NCBI GenBank assembly: GCA_010405405.1
Contig: MU004246.1
Span: 310,001-374,000, forward strand
From: Microthyrium microscopicum
Lineage: Eukaryota > Ascomycota > Dothideomycetes > Microthyriales > Microthyriaceae
DNA length: 64,000 nucleotides
Reading direction: 5' to 3'
Made by a program: the position numbers and the translations under genes. The first letter of the stretch is position 1. Every line of letters starts with the position of its first letter. Below are positions 1 through 10,325 of this stretch, one piece after another. The notes under the pieces are model-generated. The model was not told the origin of the DNA. It ran no database searches and saw nothing but the letters and a program-made list of their open reading frames with translations.

Positions 1-491
1 ATTTCTGCGGCTTGGCGCGAACCACAACTACATCCCAAACTTTTGCTGCACTTCTTTCTCTTTTTCAACCACGGCCGTCACAACTCGTCCTTTGTAGCTT
101 ATTTGCTTATACAATGCCGGCGATGGTCTCTCGAGACCTCTCATCGGCCCAGAATACGCTCATCCCGCTTTAAAACCGTCAATCCGAGCGCCCCTCGTGC
201 GGCGTCCATGACACTTTGGCGACCTAAAAGTCTGGGACATTCATCTTCATAAAATCTGCTCTTTTGTAGTAGTAATTCAATTGTAAGTTCTCTCTACTGT
301 TCAAACCATTCCGCCTTGATGAGTCAACAGAAGCTCTGGTAATCCTACTCAACCTCGTTCTACACGATGCTGCGGCCTCACGACGGTTGAGATTGACGAG
401 CAAAAGGCAAAGTCTGAGCTTCAAAACTCACATACTTGTTTATCCCCGAAGCATGTCATAATATCTTGCTAACGGATTACAGAATATTCTC
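1..491. other. intergenic, nothing recognised
   Basis: No open frame with coding character, repeat or RNA gene was recognised here. The segment lies downstream of the first minus-strand gene, whose stop is at 492. It may include the end of a gene outside the window. Confidence 0.4.
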
Positions 492-1331
492 TTATTCCCT
501 GACTTCTATTTTGGTGTTGAAGCGTACTCTGCTTTCACCCACAACCAAAGCCCAGAAATCGTACCATGCTTCCCATGTCTCTTCATCAGGCGCATTCAGC
601 AAGCCAGTGTAGCCACCTCCAACCCCATAAACCTCCAGGTACCTTGGAGGAACCATCTCGGTCATATCATGCAGCAAACTCGACGCATCCATGTTGACCT
701 GTCTCACCGCTCTGGTAATTTCCTTCCACTCCTTTCGTATTTCCTTATCCTCCCTCTTAGGACGTTTCCCTTGTCGTCTCCAGCTTCCCCGCTTGCGTAA
801 AGTTTCCTGGAGTTTTTCCGACCTTCTTTGCAACTCATCAAAGCGTTCCATCACTCGCTCTACCAGCTCAGGTAATTCGTACGCCGCTTTCGATCCTTGT
901 GTTTGCAAGCGTTCATTTCTGGCTGTGTCTTTGGTCACTGGGTTGTTTGCTAGGTAATCTAGTAGGTCCAGCATGTCAGCTATATCAATGAATAGATGTT
1001 CTATCTGTCCCCAGGTGAGACGATCGAGCCGACTCCCTATTGTAAAGCCCATCTTCATCCAAGCGTATGCTCGATCGACGCTTTGTTGCGCCATTGGGCA
1101 CCTGTCACTTGGTTCCTCGCCGTTTTCGGAGTCCACTTTGTTGTCATGGCTTTCTGTTGCTTGGCTGTCCAGCTCTTTTATCTCCGGCTTACGAGATTGG
1201 TCTGCTACCCTTGCCTGGCTTTGGGCGTCTTCCTTGGTCTGACTCGAAATCCTGGACTTTTGCTTCGAAATTGGGTTGATAGCACGGTCAGCCTCTACCA
1301 CTGGATTGCAATGTTGTTTGTTGTTGGCCAT
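492..1331 (-). CDS. hypothetical protein, paralog of the next gene
   Basis: An intronless frame of 279 codons, taking the ATG at 1331 as start. The protein is soluble and very charged. Residues 1-80 are low-complexity (K, S, E, Q rich). The middle is rich in long amphipathic helices (a run of L, E, R and K around residues 150-200). The C-terminal third contains TRAVRQVNMDASSLL, followed by an acidic/aromatic end. The same C-terminal block occurs as TKAVRSVNVDASRLL in the gene at 1710-2561 on the same strand, so the two are tandem paralogs. I do not recognise the family and can assign no function. A TATA-like site lies about 50 bp upstream. Confidence 0.65.
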   Translation of the reverse strand: MANNKQHCNPVVEADRAINPISKQKSRISSQTKEDAQSQARVADQSRKPEIKELDSQATESHDNKVDSENGEEPSDRCPMAQQSVDRAYAWMKMGFTIGSRLDRLTWGQIEHLFIDIADMLDLLDYLANNPVTKDTARNERLQTQGSKAAYELPELVERVMERFDELQRRSEKLQETLRKRGSWRRQGKRPKREDKEIRKEWKEITRAVRQVNMDASSLLHDMTEMVPPRYLEVYGVGGGYTGLLNAPDEETWEAWYDFWALVVGESRVRFNTKIEVRE

Positions 1332-1378
1332 ATCCAATTGAGTGTTTCTGGATGATGCATTACTCTGGAACTCACAAT

Positions 1379-1386
1379 TTATATAG
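1379..1386 (-). promoter_or_regulatory. TATA-like box
   Basis: On the minus strand the sequence reads CTATATAA, about 50 bp upstream of the ATG at 1331. It is a plausible core promoter element by position and composition only. Confidence 0.35.
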
Positions 1387-1709
1387 AGTGGCTAATTGTG
1401 TTAGCTAAACAGCCAGTAACTGCCAGCTGGAACAATGACAACTTCCCAGTCATCATTCACGAACACTTCAGCATCAGGACGGTCAGATCACCGACTTGTC
1501 TGGTGAAGCTACAAGGGCAGTGGACTGCTCAGCTGCTCCGAACAGCTCGCTACTGACCAAACTGTAATGGTGACTTTTAGTACGCAGTTTCCTTGGGCCT
1601 CTTGTATTCACTGTTGACGTATCGCTTCATTCCGAAGTTCCCTTTCATGCCAAGCGAGTCTCGATACCATGATTCTCCAATTTACTATATGCTAGCTACC
1701 CTCCAGCAG

Positions 1710-2561
1710 CTATGCCATGCCCAGAAAGCGTTTAATGCTCTCTTTACCTTCCACAATCCCTTGTAAGATTGGATCTAGGAACCCAGCCAAACCACCATCG
1801 TTCTCAGCACTCTCCACAAACTCCGTAGGAAGCAAATCCACGACATTCCGCAACAATCTCGAAGCATCCACATTAACACTCCTCACCGCCTTCGTCAACA
1901 ACACCTGCTCGTCACGAGTAAGCTCCTCCCCAGCGCTCTTTCGCAAATCGTCCTCGGTTGTTCGAGACAGGCTCAGCAACCTATCAAAGCTCCTATTCAC
2001 TTCACGTATCTGACTCATATTTCCCGGTCTTGCGTTCCGGCCCTCTTCCGTCACCATGTATTTGTTCATCAAGCTAAACGCTTTTGCCAGATTATGGAAT
2101 AGCTCTGCGATCTGGAGCCAGCCTGCGTTACAGTGCCGTTTGGCTAGTGTGTTATTCCCTACGTGGTCTTTGCATTGCGGCTTGGTCTCTTGGTGCTTGT
2201 TGCGCTTGTCTTTTGCCATATGTGACCATTGTCCTGCTCGGTCGAGGCTTTGGACCACCATGCCTGGCCACGTCGTATCTTGTGGACTTAGATCAGATGC
2301 TCGCGTAGGTTGGACATCTCGCATTCTGGATAGGATTTGGATTTTCGCTTGGGTTGCGGTTTGTTCAGAGTCTTGTGCGTGGCTTCTGGATGTCGTGGCT
2401 TCAAAGCGTGGACTTCTGGAGTTTCGGGATGACATTGATGCTGGTAAGTACCCACGTTTGGGTGTAGAATGGGGTTGTCGGCTGCTGGTGGTCGGGGCCG
2501 GTTGGCTATAGCTGGATAATGCATCGCGCTGAAATATTGAGGGCAGATTACAGCAAGGCAT
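1710..2561 (-). CDS. hypothetical protein, paralog of the previous gene
   Basis: An intronless frame of 283 codons from the ATG at 2561. The N-terminal 130 residues are Ser/Thr/Gln/Pro rich and probably disordered. The remainder is helical and ends in a block shared with the 492-1331 gene: TKAVRSVNVDASRLL, then a hydrophobic stretch and GGLAGFLDP, against GGGYTGLLNA in the neighbour. Both also share a 'QSVDRA/QSLDRA' segment upstream, so the similarity spans the C-terminal two thirds. No known domain was recognised. The pair is separated by about 380 bp and each copy has its own TATA-like site, which fits a local duplication rather than one split gene. Confidence 0.62.
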   Translation of the reverse strand: MPCCNLPSIFQRDALSSYSQPAPTTSSRQPHSTPKRGYLPASMSSRNSRSPRFEATTSRSHAQDSEQTATQAKIQILSRMRDVQPTRASDLSPQDTTWPGMVVQSLDRAGQWSHMAKDKRNKHQETKPQCKDHVGNNTLAKRHCNAGWLQIAELFHNLAKAFSLMNKYMVTEEGRNARPGNMSQIREVNRSFDRLLSLSRTTEDDLRKSAGEELTRDEQVLLTKAVRSVNVDASRLLRNVVDLLPTEFVESAENDGGLAGFLDPILQGIVEGKESIKRFLGMA

Positions 2562-3259
2562 TTGGCTTGTTTTCGCGGTCACTATATGAATTCTGGAGGT
2601 GCTATGTCACTATTCGAGTGGTCTACTAATGGCTTTCACTATATATGTGGCAGTGAGCGGGAGTGTTATGGTATTGGAGTGTTCAGGTTCACAGGCGGAG
2701 AAAGGCGCGTGCTGTCTTTGGTACTGACTTTTCTGTAGAAGTGCCTGGACGCTCTGCTATGGTAATTTCATGGAAGTGATTTCTCATCTCCTATTCCACT
2801 AAAAGACTTGCAGCATGTCGCACTTAACCAAGGCTATACTCGACTTACTTCTGGCTTCTTGTCATGTTCAAATACAGATCAAATAACATTCTACAGCATT
2901 ATAGTTAATCAGCTTCATTTTCCCTATTTCACTACGTAGACAACGAGCACCTAGTAATTGCAATGATGCAACTCCAACGAGCTGAATTAGACCATTTGCC
3001 ACCATGATAGAAAGTTTGGTCAATCTATTGATAGCGCTACAATGTCGATTGCTGGAATAATTCTACCAAAGATGAGAAAAACTCGCGTAGCCTCAGCGTA
3101 GGCACCAATTTATATTTATATGGAACAACAAATCAAAACTACCTGACAGTCATCGCTCTCAACATTCTTCCCTATCAAATTCCGCTTTTCGCTATCCAAA
3201 CGAAGGCTGCAGCACAACATATCAAATACACCCACGATACAAAGCAAATCAACTTCAGA
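2562..3259. other. divergent intergenic region
   Basis: This stretch separates the minus-strand gene at 2561 from the plus-strand gene at 3260. Apart from the TATA-like site at 2638 and an AT-rich 'tttatatttatatgg' stretch near 3110-3122 that could serve the plus-strand gene, nothing was recognised. Confidence 0.4.
2638..2646 (-). promoter_or_regulatory. TATA-like box
   Basis: The minus-strand sequence ATATATAG lies about 80 bp upstream of the ATG at 2561, in a position similar to that of the TATA-like site of the paralog. Confidence 0.3.
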
Positions 3260-3700
3260 ATGAGCCTACACGGCCAAGGTATCCTAAGACAGAGGATTAG
3301 TCCTTCAAACGATGGTGATGAATCCACAACTACTCTCAACGGTAAGGTCCCTTCCAAACCATCCCATTTCCTACACCAAGTTCTCATATTTTCCCCCTCG
3401 CTGGAGTTGTCTTACTACAACTTAAAGCCTACACTTGATATTAACAAAGTTCTCACAGATCAGCAAGATGACTTCCAAAACAGCGAGGAACCATCCTGCG
3501 CCGGCTTTATAGCTTTCGCGAAGGAGTGGTTATGTTTTCTAGGCATAATGATCCTGATGATACTTGTCACTTTGACGGACTTGGCCTGTTACGGCCTTGG
3601 GAAAGTTTTGGATATTCTTAAAAGAACCGGAGATTACTTGTTGGAGGTTGCAGATGAAAGCAGTCCACGTTCGGAGAGTTTTTTGGAAAGTTTTACTTAG
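3260..3700 (+). CDS. small single-pass membrane protein, hypothetical
   Basis: Two exons, 3260-3341 and 3459-3700, give 107 residues. The intron 3342-3458 has a GTAAGG donor, an attaac-type branch site and a CACAG acceptor. It is 117 nt long, a multiple of three, and contains no stop, so retention would give a 146-residue protein. I prefer the spliced form because the intron part has no coding character. The N-terminus is polar (Ser/Thr/Asp). One strong hydrophobic segment contains FLGIMILMILVTLTDL, and a short acidic/Ser-rich tail follows. Family unknown. Confidence 0.5.
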   Translation: MSLHGQGILRQRISPSNDGDESTTTLNGKVPSKPSHFLHQVLIFSPSLELSYYNLKPTLDINKVLTDQQDDFQNSEEPSCAGFIAFAKEWLCFLGIMILMILVTLTDLACYGLGKVLDILKRTGDYLLEVADESSPRSESFLESFT

Positions 3701-4014
3701 GGGACGTAGGTGGTGGTGGTGTTGGAGGTGGTGAAGGGATTTGGGTGGAAAGGATATTGGTAGATGGGGAAGGCTTTAGGGGGTGTTTGCTTCTTTGATC
3801 TTAGCTGTAGATTACAAGGTTATACTGATTCAGAAAAGAACTGGAGGACATGCTCATGTTATAGTGAGTTTGGAGTTACACACTAGCTCATTTGACATTC
3901 ACTCATATAGCTGGTTTTGAGAATCTGCTCACTCAGCACTGATATAGGCATATTTAGCATCAACATGAAGCAGATTGAACTACTGGCTTATCACGTCGCC
4001 TCGATATCAACAGC

Positions 4015-4973
4015 TTAATCTGGCCAACGTCCAAGTACACCCATCCCAGCCTCACCCAAAGCTTTCATCACCATCTCATCCAGCACATCAATTCCCTGGC
4101 CCCAACTGCTTGCCGCCACCCTGACCGGATGCTGTTTTATCAACTCCTCTATCTGCCAGATCCATTCAAACCCATCCAACAGCGTCTCCGCAGGTTTCGT
4201 AACATGCCGAACGGTCCGCCAATCTCTTTGAATGACTACCTATCTTCATTTCAGGATCTTCACTTCAGGAGTGCGAGACTCAGTCAGATCTCGGGATCTG
4301 GTTAGCTCCAGTGGCCACATTGTGATGAACCAGATCTTCAGACCTTCAGAATCACCCCAAATAGTCTGATTTCCGTGGATAGCGACCGTTTGGCATGCAG
4401 AGTGTGAACAGGAAGGGAGAAGTTGAGTTTGGACGAGGCATAGAATGTTGCGGTCGTTTAGCAGAGCTCGTATGAAACGGGTAATCTGCGGTGGTCCAGT
4501 GTTTCTTTGAAGTCAAGTAGAGGGAGTTAAAAATTAAGATAAGGTCTTGATTCGATTTCAATATCAGGGAGGGTTGAAACTGTACTTGAGTCAAAGAGAC
4601 CGTCGTACGCACTTTGAGCCCGTCCGCCTGCTTTTCCATCCAAGATGAAGAGACTATGTTGCGTATACTTAAGCAAATATGAGAGAAGTTTCGGATCCGC
4701 TTTGGGCCCGAGGGAAGAATATGGTGCGAATGGTATGAAGCGGCAGATATAGCTGTAGTTGAGTGCTAGGAATGATATTCAATGTCTTGGGAGGCGCCCA
4801 ACGCCGTATCGCTTCCGTCTCCTGGCGATTTGCCTTTTGCTGGGTGGAATGTGATGACTGGCGCAGAAATGACTGTCCCGTTGTGTAAACACGCGAGACG
4901 ATCGTGCTATGAGTGACGCTCGTGTGATCGACGATTGAGTCTCGTCCCTGGGTTTTGATGAACACTGGCCCAT
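4015..4973 (-). pseudogene. decayed gene resembling DUF7730-type proteins
   Basis: The piece begins with ATG at 4973 and MGQCSSKPRDE, an N-terminus of the myristoylation/palmitoylation type, followed by a basic run RRRKR. Downstream on the same strand, coding-looking stretches alternate between frames and are broken by stops. They include a piece with LPLHTIRTIFFP, a piece with ATFYASSKLNF near 4430 (like the 'L..TCR..Y.EA...LY..N.F.F' core of fungal DUF7730 and F-box-like proteins), and a C-terminal piece starting about 4230 with RTVRHVTKPAETLLDGFEW that ends at a stop at 4015. No intron set restores one frame, so I call it a pseudogene of a host gene. The family assignment rests on remembered motif resemblance only. 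Confidence 0.4.
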
Positions 4974-5336
4974 CCTTTTGGTGATATAGAGAAATTACGT
5001 CTGCTGCGATGCGTCAAGAGGGGAATTTGATCTATCGTTGTATATAGTCTATCTCAGCCCATTGTATTAGATTGAATTTGACATGAATCTGAGACTTGAT
5101 GACAGAAATCATACATACGAATAGGTGGAAGTAGCTCCATGAGACATGTAGTCAGACAAGACCTATCTAGCCTCGCGTTAAAGTGTTGTTCAGCACTACT
5201 TAAAACCCAGTATGCAAATAAACGAACTGTAGACTCGTATTATAGCCTATTTGGCCCATGGTAAATATTCTAAACCTGAGATGAACAATTCCAATTAGAA
5301 TGATGAACATCATACGCCATTATATGCAAACGCAAT
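4974..5336. other. intergenic, nothing recognised
   Basis: This is the interval between the decayed gene and the stop of UDP-glucose dehydrogenase. No feature was recognised. Confidence 0.4.
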
Positions 5337-7245
5337 TCATCGGACAAATGAATGTCCATTATTACCCACATTCTCCACGCGGAAACCCAGAGTCGCCATC
5401 CACTTGCTATCAACAATATTCCTGCCATCAAACAGCCACTTTGGATCTCGCATGCCTGCAGCAATCTTCTCCCAGTCTAGAGTACTGTCTGGTCTCACTG
5501 CGGCTGCAGCTGGTGTCTGACAGCGTTGACAGTCCGGAGGGCATTCCGGCGGCTCTACCAAAGGCGAGACAGTCTTTAGTTCTCCGTATATTGTGGGAGA
5601 ATAGGCTGGTTTTGTTGGAACTGGTGATCTGGCGAGAGCTGGATCTGGTATTGATGCATCGATCGATGAGACTGTTGGGGATGTGAGATTGATATCTTGA
5701 GAATCGAGCTTAAGTTTCGATGACTTGAACTGCTCCCAAGGAGTAAGTATGAGAATCGCGCTAGATCCGCTACACGCATCATACACATTGTCGTAGGTAT
5801 GCAGGTTCTGGAACTGTGCGGGCGAGACAAAAGCATCGATGCTGTGTCTGATTTCCAAAGCCGTGCAGCCCGGATCAAAGACCGCAATTTCACTGGGTCT
5901 CTCCTCCGCCAACTTTTGTATGACCTCTATCGCCGGACTCTCGCGAGTGTCGTTGGTGTTCTGCTTGAACGTGTATCCAAGCACGGTGATTTTCTTTCCG
6001 TAGAGCGCACCATTCAGTTTTGAGACAATCTTATCAAGAAATCGTGTCTTTTGAAAGTCGTTGACTGCCAATACCGCCATCCAGTAGTCTGCGACTTCCG
6101 GCAGATGAAGAGAATTGGCGAGATATGTGAGAGCCAAGATATCTTTCTTGAAACATGAGCCACCAAAACCGATGCCGGCTTTGAGAAATTTGCTGCCTAG
6201 CCGACTGTCACTGCCAATTGCTGCTGCCACTTGATCGATTTCAGCGCCCGTTTTGTCGCAGATAGCACTTATGGTGTTGATAGAACTAATTCGCTGGGCC
6301 AGCATAGCATTTGCTACGACTTTGGCGAGTTCGGCAGACCAGGTATTGACCGTCAATATTTTGGACTTATCGATCCACGAGTATATTGACTGGAGCTTTG
6401 CAGCGGCAGCGAAACCAGATGGTGAGCGAGAGGATCCAATGAGAATACGATCAGGGCAGAGTAAGTCTCGAATCGCGCTTCCTTCAGCGAGGAATTCAGG
6501 ATTTGATAGGACCTCGAATTTGTCGTTTGGTCTGTGAACAGCAAACTGATAGGTTAGTAATAAACACTACCCAAGTCTTTTCGTCAGTACTTACAATATC
6601 TTGAATGGTTCGCGCGGTACCACAAGGCACAGTGCTCTTTTCCACAATCACTGCACCAGCGCGTGCAAACTGTGCTATGGTTACAGCCGCACTTTCCAGC
6701 GCTGCAAGGTTTGTAGCGGAGCCTGCTCCAGTCCCATATTCCTTGGTCGGCGTATTGACCGCTATGAAAACGATATCTGCTTCAGAAATACATTTTTCAA
6801 CGTCTGTTGAGAATATCAAGTTCGGCGATCTCTGCGACATTGAGCGTTCGTCAGATCCAGAACTGTGTGTCCTCGAGGCAATGCCATCTCGAGCAATTCG
6901 TACAACATCTTCCAGGCCAGGTTCGTGGATTGGTAGATGTCTTGACTTCCAGCTTTCGATTCGTTCTGAATTTTTGTCTACCACGGAGACTTGAATGTTC
7001 GGGTTTTGATACGCAACCACAGCGGCAGTCGGTCCACCTAAATGGAAATTAGATTGTATTGTTAGTGAAACCTGTTGCCAAAACATACCAACATATCCGG
7101 CACCAACGAAGCATATATTCTGGACACGAGTCTCATCATCTTCGAGAGGCTCTGGAGTAGTGTAACCAGAAGTACTTGGTATCGTCTCGCTACTGGCCTC
7201 AGAGTCTCGTGTAAGGCTAACCGGGCTCGTGTTCCTGGAATTCAT
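5337..7245 (-). CDS. UDP-glucose 6-dehydrogenase
   Basis: Catalyses NAD-dependent two-step oxidation of UDP-glucose to UDP-glucuronate in the cytosol. Exons are 7245-7089, 7037-6595 and 6545-5337, with introns of 51 and 49 nt (GTATGT and GTAAGT donors), giving 602 residues. After a Ser/Thr-rich N-terminus comes the Rossmann motif CFVGAGYVGGPTA, whose glycines are joined across intron 1. Then come VNTPTKEYG, VEKSTVPCGTA, NPEFLAEGSAI and the active-site loop GFGGSCFKKDI (Cys331), then the C-terminal UDP-binding domain with GYTFKQNTNDTRESPA. A disordered Ser/Pro/Cys-rich insert of about 80 residues precedes the final 'FDGRNIVD' strand. It makes the enzyme longer than bacterial forms of about 450 residues, while all key residues are kept. 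It is divergent from a GH12-like gene, and a cellulose-synthase-like GT2 gene lies 3 kb away. Confidence 0.93.
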
Positions 7246-7810
7246 AATTCAATATATTAATCGTAGTACTTGGCCAGGACACAGTTTGAAAATGAAAAGG
7301 CACTACATGAGAGGCCAGGAGCCATGTATTTTGAAATAGATTCTATTCATAATGAGAATCATACATCCACTTCCAACATGCGTATATACGGATACACCTG
7401 CACATTTTTTGCTTTCTACCTGCTAAACCCATTATTCGCTTGTTCATTGCCAAGCAGTTTGATGGACAGACCGCGGTAGTTCGGTCAGGAGCTCCAAGAT
7501 ACCTTGCGACTATTTTGGAGCCAATATGGCAGCTGCATGGTTGATAGTCTAGGATCTGCACCACCCATGAAGGTTGCTTGCGCTAATGCAGTCAACCGAT
7601 GAAGAATCCACCAGCCAGCCTTTTCTTTTCACTATCGTGGAACGATAAAAAAGCAAATACTCAATTGTACTATTCGGTATCCGTTTGAGCTGAAATCGAA
7701 AATATTGAATATTTCGTGAGCCATTTCGACTTCAGATAACCTTTCACTCCCAACATCGGACAATTCCAAGATTTTATCGCTCGTTCACGATTTTTACCTG
7801 CATTGTAGAG
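7246..7810. promoter_or_regulatory. divergent promoter region
   Basis: 565 bp lie between the ATGs of the UDP-glucose dehydrogenase gene (minus) and the GH12-like gene (plus). The arrangement allows shared regulation of the two carbohydrate genes. I could not pick out a specific factor site with confidence. Confidence 0.4.
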
Positions 7811-8996
7811 ATGCGCACGAATACGATTCTTTCCCTTGGCCTTTTGGTTTCGGCTGTAGTAGGCGATTCTGCAATTGGTCCCACAACCACTTGCAGCTCG
7901 ACTGGCCTGGTCAACACCAAACCTGGTAATCTGATATGTAAGTTGACACTGAAATCCAGACATCAGGCACTTCCCTAACCAGGCCAAAATAGTTGTCGCA
8001 AATGCCTGGAATGCTGATAGCAATGGGTCGCAGTGTCTATCGGTATGTATGTCCTGAATTGACACAGAGCTGCCAAGTTTGATAGCAAGATACAGGTCAG
8101 TGACGACGCGACTCAATTCAGTGTAACATGGGAATGGCCATCGAAACGAACAGCAGTTCGCTCGTATCCGCATGTTCAATTCAAGTCCAAGGCGTTGCCA
8201 GCTCCCATAGCGGATATCAGCAAAATACAGCTCAAAGGAACCTGGTCTGTAGCAACCACAGCACCTTCCCTGGAATCAACCGATCTGCTGGCAAACATTG
8301 CGTGGGATCTATTCGCAGACCCAGACGCAACCCTCGCAGGGAACGAAAACAAAGCAGGATATGAAATCATGTTTTGGACCGGCAGCTATGGACATCCACA
8401 ACCACTTGGACTCAAGGAAGGGCCGTGTCTGAACACCACAATCAACGACATCGCATAGTAAGTTCTTCCGACAAGCAAAGATAGATCCCCACTCGAAAGA
8501 ATGCTTGCTTGAGATCTTGCATACAAGAATACTGACCAATGGAAATAGTTCCCTGTACTGTGGAACGAATCCAAACCGGGGTTTGAAAACCTTCTCATGG
8601 CTGCCCGCCACAAATGTCACCACGTTCGACATTGACTTCAACCCCATGCTCCAAGCGCTCGTTACTAACGGGTGGGTGCCGGCCAACACCTATGTCGGCA
8701 TGGTAGGATTTGGTACTGAGGCCTTTTATGCGTCTGATAACATAACTTTCACTGCATCCAATTACGGGGTGGATATCGAGGCCACGAACGCTACCACATC
8801 TTCAGGTGGCAGTTTGAAGCCATCTTCGACAAGTTCAGGAGCTTCGACGTCTTCGACCAATGGTGGATCAAAGACAAGTGCAGCTGCATCAAACACTCAT
8901 ACTTCTAGCTGCAGCGGACCGTTCGGAATCATGGGTAAACTGGTTTTGGGTGTTGGTTTGGTGGTAGTTTTCCTTCTTTGCGATACGTTGATTTAA
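7811..8996 (+). CDS. GH12-like endoglucanase/xyloglucanase with GPI-anchor signal
   Basis: Secreted beta-1,4-glucanase-like enzyme, probably wall- or membrane-attached. Exons are 7811-7937, 7993-8042, 8096-8457 and 8549-8996, with introns of 55, 53 and 91 nt; all phases close to give 328 residues. The start encodes a signal peptide (MRTNTILSLGLLVSAVVG). GH12 landmarks follow: FVANAWNADSNGSQCLS, FSVTWEWPSKRTAVRSYPHV, the nucleophile block YEIMFWTGSYGHPQPLG (Glu149) and the acid/base block VGFGTEAF (Glu237). The tail is Ser/Thr/Gly-rich and ends in a hydrophobic segment (GKLVLGVGLVVVFLLC), as expected for GPI attachment. The first acceptor (AAATAG) was chosen because it alone keeps the conserved Trp-Asn strand in frame. 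Many GH12 enzymes lack such an anchor, so a role in the fungus's own wall is possible. Confidence 0.82.
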
Positions 8997-10325
8997 GCGA
9001 CGTGTGATAGACGATTTAGCCAATTGTAATGAGCCTAGTTGGGCATTTCTTCCAAAGATGGACTGAGGTTCGCCGATAACAGCGTGGTACTTGAAGATTG
9101 TTGTCAATAATTGATGCGGCGGTTGTAAAAGCAAGGCACGAGGTCGAGCAAGTGGTGCTGGACCCTGGTTCTGCACGTTGCACCCCACGGCTCTTTCCCA
9201 GTACGGAAGTCGCTCGTGTGACAGGGATTTTGCTTGTTCAAGCCATGTTTTGATCAAGCTATTATCAAATCTTATCAGATGATCAGGCACATCCATGAGC
9301 CTCATTGCTTCAAACTTGTTCGACTTTTCACCTGGCTGCTGTTGCCAAGATCAAATTTTCTCTTCGACTCCGGTATCATGGATCTGATAAGCTGAAGCTG
9401 TCCGAGTTCGGCGTCGTTAAAAGCCAACATTGAGACAGAACTGCAAGAGGCTGGCAAGCGCGATTGGTCAACTGCTTGTACCTCCTTGATCAGATAAGAT
9501 CGATTGATAATAGCTTGATATTCTCGCCAACTTCAATCAATTGATCCGCCAACAACTCGACCTGCATCAACATCCATGAATCCATGGGACGCATCAAACA
9601 AGGTGGGCTTGGTGCCAAGCTCGAGAATCTTCAAGAATGGATCATGAGCTTCCCGGTTTTGTTTTCGTGGCGATGATGGGGAAGTCCAAATACCTGGAAA
9701 TGGTCAACATTCTGATCTCTTGCTCTTCCAAGAGATCCCCGAATGACACACGACTGGCTACCTTCACAAATACTTATCTGCCCGAATACCTGTTATCTCA
9801 ACCATGTTAGTCGATCAAATGCAAATAGGATTCCTGAAAAATGCAAAGGGACGCCACATCCTCGTAAGCTAGCATCCTCGGCCACCGAAACGAGTAGTGG
9901 GCATGTCGAAGCGCCTTAGCCGTGTACATGCATATGCACCATCTAGACTTTACCAACTAGTTTGCTTTTTACCGTTGTGTCAATATCACCCTCGACACCA
10001 GTAGAATGTTGCTCGCGTGCCTCGACTATCAGGAGTGGGTATTTGCAACTGTTTGCCGAGTTATCGGACCTAACTCCACTGCTGCAAGCTAGACGCATGA
10101 ATAGGCGAACAAGAAAAAAGCTTGCGTGGAAAAGATGTCTTGGCTGATGTGAATGAAGCAGGTAGTTGTGATTTCGGCGATGCGCGATTCAGAATGTAGT
10201 GACCGGGGGAGCTTGGAAGCCTCTCCGAGTTGTTTTTTGGAATTTCCCGTTTTGGAGCTTGTAACTCTTGGTCCTTGTGTCTATGGTGAATATTGCTCTG
10301 TATAGAACATCGTTCTGTCGGCTTG
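8997..10325. other. long intergenic region
   Basis: About 1.3 kb without a convincing gene. It contains several copies of short words like 'tgatcaa/tcaattgatc/gatcagat' around 9240-9560, which may be regulatory, but no clear repeat or RNA gene. It presumably includes the promoter of the GT2 gene that starts at 10326. Confidence 0.4.

Noticed and set aside
8997-9305. Minus-strand frame of 138 codons beside the GH12-like gene
   Set aside because: It overlaps the 3' end of a well supported gene and has no recognisable motif.
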